64,000 bases of DNA. Source: Hydrogenophaga palleronii NBRC 102513. Lineage in GTDB: Bacteria > Pseudomonadota > Gammaproteobacteria > Burkholderiales > Burkholderiaceae_C. The translations under genes were made by a program, and so were the position numbers. The notes beneath the pieces are model-generated. The model was not told where the DNA came from. It ran no database searches and saw only the letters and a program-made list of their open reading frames with translations. The stretch lies in the NCBI RefSeq assembly GCF_001571225.1, contig NZ_BCTJ01000015.1, positions 1 through 64,000 of the forward strand. Reading direction: 5' to 3'. Within the stretch, counting starts at the first letter, position 1, and each line of letters opens with the position of its first letter. Positions 59,805 through 64,000 of the stretch are shown piece by piece.

Positions 59805-60953
59805 ATGGCACCGCTGCGGCCCGGCCTCCTCCCCACGCGGCGCGATGCGGTGCTGGGCATGGCCGGCTGGCTGGTGCTGCCGGCGCTGCAGGCCCAGCCC
59901 TCACACCGCCCCGGCGATACTCTGCAGCCGCGCCCGCTGGTGTTCCCGCGTGACCACGGCAGCCACAACCAGACACGCACCGAGTGGTGGTACCTGACCG
60001 GCCAGGCCAGCACCGCGCAAGGCCGGCGCTTCGGTTTTCAGGTGACCTTCTTCCGCAGCCGTGTCGACGAAGCGCAAGACCTGCGCAGCCGCCTGGCCGC
60101 GCGCCAGCTGCTGTTTGCGCACGCCGCCATCACCGACGTGCAGAGTGGCGAACTGCGGCACGACCAGCGCATCGCACGCTGGAACGGCGAGCCACCCGAG
60201 GTGCGCGAACGTGGCGTGTTCGCCAGCACCGAAGACACCCATGTGGTGTTGCGCGACTGGTCGCTGCAGCGCCACGCCGACGGCGGCTACAGCACGCGTG
60301 TGGCGGGCAGCAGTGAGCTGGCGATCGTCCTGCGCGCGCAGGCCACACAGGCCTGGCTGCTGCAAGGCGCCCAGGGTTTCTCACGCAAGGGGCCGGACCC
60401 GTCGCAGGCCAGCTTCTACGTCAGCCAGCCGCAGCTGCAGGTGCAGGGCACGCTGGGCGTGAAAGGCGAGCGCTTCGAGGTGCAGGGCACGGCCTGGCTG
60501 GACCACGAATGGAGCGAGGCCATCCTGCACCCCGAGGCGGTGGGCTGGGACTGGATCGGCATGAACCTGCTCGACGGCAGCAGCCTCACCGCCTTCCAGC
60601 TGCGCCGCGCCGATGGCAGCGCGCTGTGGACCGGTGGCTCGTTTCGCCGCGCCGCCGATGCGCAGAGTGCCACCGCCGCGCGCGCCTTCCAGCCCGGAGA
60701 GGTGTCATGGACACCGCTGCGCCACTGGACCAGCCCGCTCACGCGTGCGGCCTACCCGGTGGAATGGCGGGTACACACACCGGCCGGCGAACACACGGTG
60801 AAGGCGGTGATCGACCCGCAGGAGCTCGACAGCCGCGCCAGCACCGGCACGGTGTACTGGGAAGGCCTGTCCGACCTGCACGACGCGCAGGGCCGCAGCG
60901 TGGGCCGCGGTTACCTGGAGATGACGGGTTACGCGCAGCGCCTGGTGCTCTGA
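59805..60953 (+). CDS. AttH/CrtC-like lipocalin-fold protein, exported
   Basis: A 382-residue protein of the hydroxyneurosporene synthase/AttH group (double lipocalin fold). A twin-Arg N-terminus (PTRRDAVLGMAGWLVLPALQ) suggests Tat export. Family signatures are NQTRTEWWYLTGQA, RRFGFQVTFFRSRV, FAHAAITDVQSGELRHDQRI, FEVQGTAWLDHEWSEAI and WDWIGMNLLDGSSLTAFQLR. Some relatives hydrate carotenoids, but most are bacterial proteins of unknown role that accompany FtsX-type permeases. It starts 7 bp after the PLP gene. It probably binds a hydrophobic molecule in the periplasm (inference). Confidence 0.85.
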   Translation: MAPLRPGLLPTRRDAVLGMAGWLVLPALQAQPSHRPGDTLQPRPLVFPRDHGSHNQTRTEWWYLTGQASTAQGRRFGFQVTFFRSRVDEAQDLRSRLAARQLLFAHAAITDVQSGELRHDQRIARWNGEPPEVRERGVFASTEDTHVVLRDWSLQRHADGGYSTRVAGSSELAIVLRAQATQAWLLQGAQGFSRKGPDPSQASFYVSQPQLQVQGTLGVKGERFEVQGTAWLDHEWSEAILHPEAVGWDWIGMNLLDGSSLTAFQLRRADGSALWTGGSFRRAADAQSATAARAFQPGEVSWTPLRHWTSPLTRAAYPVEWRVHTPAGEHTVKAVIDPQELDSRASTGTVYWEGLSDLHDAQGRSVGRGYLEMTGYAQRLVL

Positions 60954-60956
60954 GGC

Positions 60957-62090
60957 TCAGGGCGCGGCGCCGTCCGACTGCCACTCGCGGAAGAAGCGGA
61001 TGCGTTCCGCGTGCTCGGGGTGGCTGCCGATGGCAATCGGCAGGGACACGCGTTCTTTGTCCTTGTCGCCGCTCTCTTCGCGGTCTTCGTCGTCGTCCTT
61101 GCCGCCCACTTCTGCCCCCGGCTTGTTGCGCCGCCGGCCCTTGTTCTCCACCTCGTCGCGGATGCGTTCGAAGAAGGTCGCCATCACCGCCGGCCGGATG
61201 CCGTTGGCGTGCAGCAGGCGGGCCGCGTGCGCGTCGGCGCGGCGTTCGGCGTCGCGCGAATAGGCCTGTGTGGCCAGCGTGGCCGGCACGGTGGCGAGGA
61301 AGCCGCTGGCATCACCCAGCACCACACCCACCATGGCGCTGATGAGGCTGGCGCGCACCACCATGTCGAGCCCGTCGCGGTACTGCACATGGCCGAGCTC
61401 GTGCGCCAGCACGCCGGTGATCGCGTCGGGCTGGTCTTCCAGCAACTCCACCAGCTCGTCGGTCATGACGATGTAGCCCCCCGGCAAGGCAAAGGCGTTG
61501 GGGCCGAGCATGGGCGAGGCATGAAAGCTGAGCTGCCAGCCGGGCGCATCACCCTGCGGGTGGGCGCTGTCCACCAGCGCGGCGAAGCGCTGGCGCATGG
61601 CGTCCTGCTGCGCCTGCGGCAACTCGCTCGGGCGCAGGAAGAGGCGGTCCAATTGCTGCAGGCTTTGTTGGCCGATGCGTTGTTCCAGGCCCAGCGGCAC
61701 CTGCTGCGCCAGCGTCTGGCTCAGCCAGGGCACGCCCCAGAGCCAGGCCACGGTGAGGAACAGCACCGAACCGGCCAGCGCCACGCCGGTGGCGCGCCAG
61801 CTCTGCATCCAGCCGACCACGCGGCTGTCCCGCAGGCCGCTGGCCTGGGCCCAGGCGTCCCATTCGGCGGCGTTGGCGTGCTGGATCAGGCCGCCGTCGG
61901 GCAGCTCGGCCTGGCGCTGGCCGTGGGTGCGGCGCTCGGGCCAGCGCACACCTGCCAGCGGGTAACGGCGCACCTCGTCCGCCACCTGCAACAGCAGCTC
62001 ACCGCCCTGCACCTGCAGCAGCACCGGGTGCGGCCGCGGCGACTGGCCGTCGAACCACAACGAGGCCAGCGGGGCCGCTGCCTCGGCCAT
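60957..62090 (-). CDS. M48-family zinc metallopeptidase
   Basis: A 377-residue M48 protease (HtpX/BepA superfamily). An N-terminal soluble part of about 100 residues is followed by one membrane helix (GVALAGSVLFLTVAWLWGVP). Then comes the protease domain, with the zinc motif VLAHELGHVQYRDGLDMVVR (HExxH) and the third ligand Glu in SRDAERRADAHAARLL. The C-terminus has a long charged stretch (KGRRRNKPGAEVGGKDDDED) before HPEHAERIRFFREW. ATG 62090 overlaps the stop of the DUF898 gene (TGATG), so the two proteins are made together and probably act together at the membrane. Confidence 0.88.
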   Translation of the reverse strand: MAEAAAPLASLWFDGQSPRPHPVLLQVQGGELLLQVADEVRRYPLAGVRWPERRTHGQRQAELPDGGLIQHANAAEWDAWAQASGLRDSRVVGWMQSWRATGVALAGSVLFLTVAWLWGVPWLSQTLAQQVPLGLEQRIGQQSLQQLDRLFLRPSELPQAQQDAMRQRFAALVDSAHPQGDAPGWQLSFHASPMLGPNAFALPGGYIVMTDELVELLEDQPDAITGVLAHELGHVQYRDGLDMVVRASLISAMVGVVLGDASGFLATVPATLATQAYSRDAERRADAHAARLLHANGIRPAVMATFFERIRDEVENKGRRRNKPGAEVGGKDDDEDREESGDKDKERVSLPIAIGSHPEHAERIRFFREWQSDGAAP

Positions 62091-63310
62091 CAAAGCCCCA
62101 TGTCCATGCCGAAGAAATCGCCCGCGGCATCGCCCAGCACGCCTTGCTGCGAACGCTGCGCCTGCGCGAGCCAGCCGTCCACCGGGCCGTCCACTTCCAG
62201 CGACATGGCTTCGAGCTTCAGGCGCGCGGCACGCACCTTGGCGAAAGGCCAGAACAGGCCCAGCGTGAGCACGATCAACAACCAGTTGACCAGGGTGACG
62301 CGGAACAGGCTGCGAAAACGCAGCGTGCTGCCAAAGCGGATGCGCTCGCTGCGCGTGCCGCCCCAGAGCAGGTTCTGGAAGCGGGCACCGAAGTACGGTG
62401 CCGACACCAGCGGGATCAGCAGGTAGAACACCGCCAGCGCCACCGGCACCAGCAAGGCCACCAGCGCGCGCCGGTTGCCATCACCAACGCCGCTGAACAC
62501 ACTGCTGGCCAGCAGGAACACGCCCGCCGCCACCACGGCCGCACCGGCCAGGCCCACCAGCAGGCTCACGCCGCTGGTCTTGAGGAACAGGGTGTAGAAG
62601 CGGCCGGTGCCGGCGTGCAGCTGCGTGCGCTCCTGCGCAAACGCGTAACCGCCGTGCTGGTAACGCTTCATGCGCGCGAACAGCCAGGGCATCAGCAGCG
62701 TGAAGCCGATCGCCACGGCACCGACGATGATCATCGCGCGCCGTGCCTCGCCGGGCAGCATGTCATCGCCCTCCGGTACCTCGGGCAGCAGCAGCACGAA
62801 CAACAACGCCGGCAGGAAAAACGGCAGCATGCTCAGGTAGGCGCCCTTGAGGTCTCCGGCAAACGACAGGCGCACGCCGCGCCAGCTGGTATTGCGCAGC
62901 CGGAACTGCAACGAGGCGCGCCAGAGCGCGGGCCACAGCACCATGAAGACCAGCAACGCGATCCAGGCCAGGCCCGGCAGGAAGTGCGACACCCCCCAGT
63001 ACGCCAGGCCCAGCACCACCATCAGCAGGTAACCGCGGAACATCTTCCAGGGGTCGGCATGGAAACCGAGCGGGTCGCCGCCGACCAGGGTGTTGTTCTG
63101 GAAATAGGCGATGCGGCGTGCACGAGCAAACGGCAGGTACAGCGTGAGCGTGACGAGGGTGAGCAGCAGGTTGACGATCCAGATGCGGAAATACTCGCTG
63201 CCCGAACCGGTGAACCGGATGTCCATCGCCTGCGCGGTGCCCCGTGCATGCACCTGGTCGTGCAGCTGGTCCTGCGCCACGGTGGGCGCGAAGTCGTCCT
63301 GTTGTGCCAT
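62090..63310 (-). CDS. DUF898 (YjgN-type) membrane protein
   Basis: A 406-residue inner-membrane protein with about eight to ten predicted helices. IRFTGSGSEYFRIWIVNLLL near the N-terminus and the similar IRFGSTLRFRSLFRVTLVNW later are two repeats typical of DUF898, as are LYLPFARARRIAYFQNNTLV and LFWPFAKVRAARL. Function is unknown. The M48 peptidase follows with a one-base overlap, a pairing often kept in Proteobacteria, so the protease may process or be anchored by it (inference). ATG 63310 is preferred; upstream frame would run into the promoter of the next gene. Confidence 0.87.
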   Translation of the reverse strand: MAQQDDFAPTVAQDQLHDQVHARGTAQAMDIRFTGSGSEYFRIWIVNLLLTLVTLTLYLPFARARRIAYFQNNTLVGGDPLGFHADPWKMFRGYLLMVVLGLAYWGVSHFLPGLAWIALLVFMVLWPALWRASLQFRLRNTSWRGVRLSFAGDLKGAYLSMLPFFLPALLFVLLLPEVPEGDDMLPGEARRAMIIVGAVAIGFTLLMPWLFARMKRYQHGGYAFAQERTQLHAGTGRFYTLFLKTSGVSLLVGLAGAAVVAAGVFLLASSVFSGVGDGNRRALVALLVPVALAVFYLLIPLVSAPYFGARFQNLLWGGTRSERIRFGSTLRFRSLFRVTLVNWLLIVLTLGLFWPFAKVRAARLKLEAMSLEVDGPVDGWLAQAQRSQQGVLGDAAGDFFGMDMGL

Positions 63311-63401
63311 CCCCATCCCTCTCGAAGTTGAAAATTTTGCGCGCATCCTAGCACCCCGGCCTGCGCCCCCTGCCTTGGAAAAACCCGGCACACTGTGGCC
63401 C

Positions 63402-64000
63402 ATGCCCGTGACCACGCCATCCGAACGCCCCAAGGCCAGCTCCCCCACTTCGCTCAGCGGCCTGTTGCCGTTCATGCGGCCCTACCGCTCCCAGATCGCG
63501 CTGGCGATGCTCTTCCTGGTGCTGGCCGCGGTGGCCACGCTGGTGTTTCCGGTGGCGCTGCGCGGCCTGATCGACAGCGGCCTGGTGCCGGGAGGCGACC
63601 GCAGCGCGCAGGCCATGGGGCTGCGTGGCCACTTCGTTGAACTCTTTGCCGTGGCGGTGGCGCTGGGTCTGTTTTCAGCGGCGCGCTTCTACCTCGTGAG
63701 CTGGCTGGGTGAACGCATCACGGCCGACCTGCGCAGCGCGGTCTACCGCCATGTGCTGCGCCAGAGCCCGCAGTTCTTCGAGACCACGCAGACCGGAGAA
63801 GTACTGTCGCGCCTGACGACCGACACCACGCTGGTGCAGACCGTGGTGGGCTCGTCGCTCTCCATGGGCCTGCGCAACGCGGTGATGGGCATCGGCGCGC
63901 TGATCATGCTGGTGTGGACCAACCCGTATGTGATGCTGCAGGTGCTGCTGATCATCCTGCTGGTGGTGCTGCCCAGCATGTGGTTCGGGCGGCGCGTGCG
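63402..64000 (+). CDS. ABC exporter, MsbA-like (N-terminal part, cut by window edge)
   Basis: First 199 residues of an ABC exporter with fused membrane and ATPase domains; the ATPase lies beyond the window. MPVTTPSERPKASSPTSLSG is a hydrophilic start, then LLPFMRPYRSQIALAMLFLV opens the first membrane segment. FSAARFYLVSWLGERITADL, RSAVYRHVLRQSPQFFETTQ and TGEVLSRLTTDTTLVQTVVG are highly typical of the ABC_membrane domain of half-transporters (coupling helix and the TGE/SRL motif). The full gene would be about 600 codons. ATG 63402 is divergent from the DUF898 gene, 91 bp away. Cargo unknown: lipid or drug. Confidence 0.88.
   Translation, partial: MPVTTPSERPKASSPTSLSGLLPFMRPYRSQIALAMLFLVLAAVATLVFPVALRGLIDSGLVPGGDRSAQAMGLRGHFVELFAVAVALGLFSAARFYLVSWLGERITADLRSAVYRHVLRQSPQFFETTQTGEVLSRLTTDTTLVQTVVGSSLSMGLRNAVMGIGALIMLVWTNPYVMLQVLLIILLVVLPSMWFGRRV

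Overview
The window is high-GC bacterial chromosome (most genes look like roughly 65-70% G+C by eye). Protein relationships point to the Betaproteobacteria, order Burkholderiales, probably Comamonadaceae (Hydrogenophaga, Acidovorax or Variovorax-like). This rests on the style of the fused LivM-LivG transporter, four Bug/TctC-type periplasmic receptors, the GNAT-Rnk fusion, the grpE-dnaK-dnaJ order and a family of short GC-rich intergenic repeats. The genus is inference. The presence of grpE-dnaK-dnaJ argues for a chromosome. No rRNA, tRNA, CRISPR array or complete insertion sequence was seen.

Layout. (1) 1-6190: a branched-chain-type ABC importer (LivH, fused LivM-LivG, LivF) with an acyl-CoA dehydrogenase and a MarR regulator. 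(2) 6353-16000: housekeeping: a small winged-helix regulator, grpE-dnaK-dnaJ with sigma-32-like promoters, an acetyltransferase, small unknown proteins, a lytic transglycosylase, a WYL regulator divergent from a glutathione S-transferase, and a YbjQ-like protein. (3) 16024-21425: a tripartite efflux operon (MarR, outer-membrane lipoprotein, HlyD/EmrA, EmrB-type MFS) and a 56-residue basic protein too short to be noticed easily. (4) 21648-36017: a long catabolic cluster on the plus strand: taurine/nitrate-type ABC importer, SDR, cupin, alpha/beta hydrolase, IclR regulator, TPP-dependent enzyme, aspartate-dehydrogenase-like protein, aldehyde dehydrogenase, two Bug receptors, two RidA-family proteins, a second SDR and a 106-residue unknown. 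Together they suggest amine or amino-acid oxidation to an imine, hydrolysis by RidA, decarboxylation to an aldehyde and oxidation to an acid. (5) 36106-39797: a GNAT-Rnk fusion with a 15-codon leader, a decayed copy of the ridA 3' end, then a lower-GC insert carrying a PHP-domain plus SMC/ABC-type ATPase gene and a small acidic partner. This pair resembles the Ppl class of anti-phage systems and is the most interesting item. (6) 40000-50197: AraC regulator divergent from a flavin monooxygenase, Bug receptor and sulfatase; then CoA-transferase, intradiol ring-cleavage dioxygenase, citryl-CoA-lyase-like protein, Bug receptor and a convergent LysR regulator. (7) 50529-51393: an amidohydrolase pseudogene with a heptanucleotide repeat, a large internal deletion and an 8-bp duplication. 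(8) 51470-54759: a minus-strand aromatic operon (extradiol-type VOC dioxygenase, small unknown protein, Rieske oxygenase, reductase) behind a good sigma-70 promoter. (9) 55053-64000: transglutaminase-like protein, an FtsX permease without its ATPase, a PLP enzyme, an AttH/lipocalin-like protein, an M48 protease with a DUF898 membrane protein, and the start of an ABC exporter cut by the window edge.

Several catabolic units carry their own regulator (IclR, AraC, LysR) and Bug receptor, which fits a versatile degrader of aromatic and nitrogenous compounds. Substrates cannot be read from the sequence; pathway statements are inference from enzyme families.
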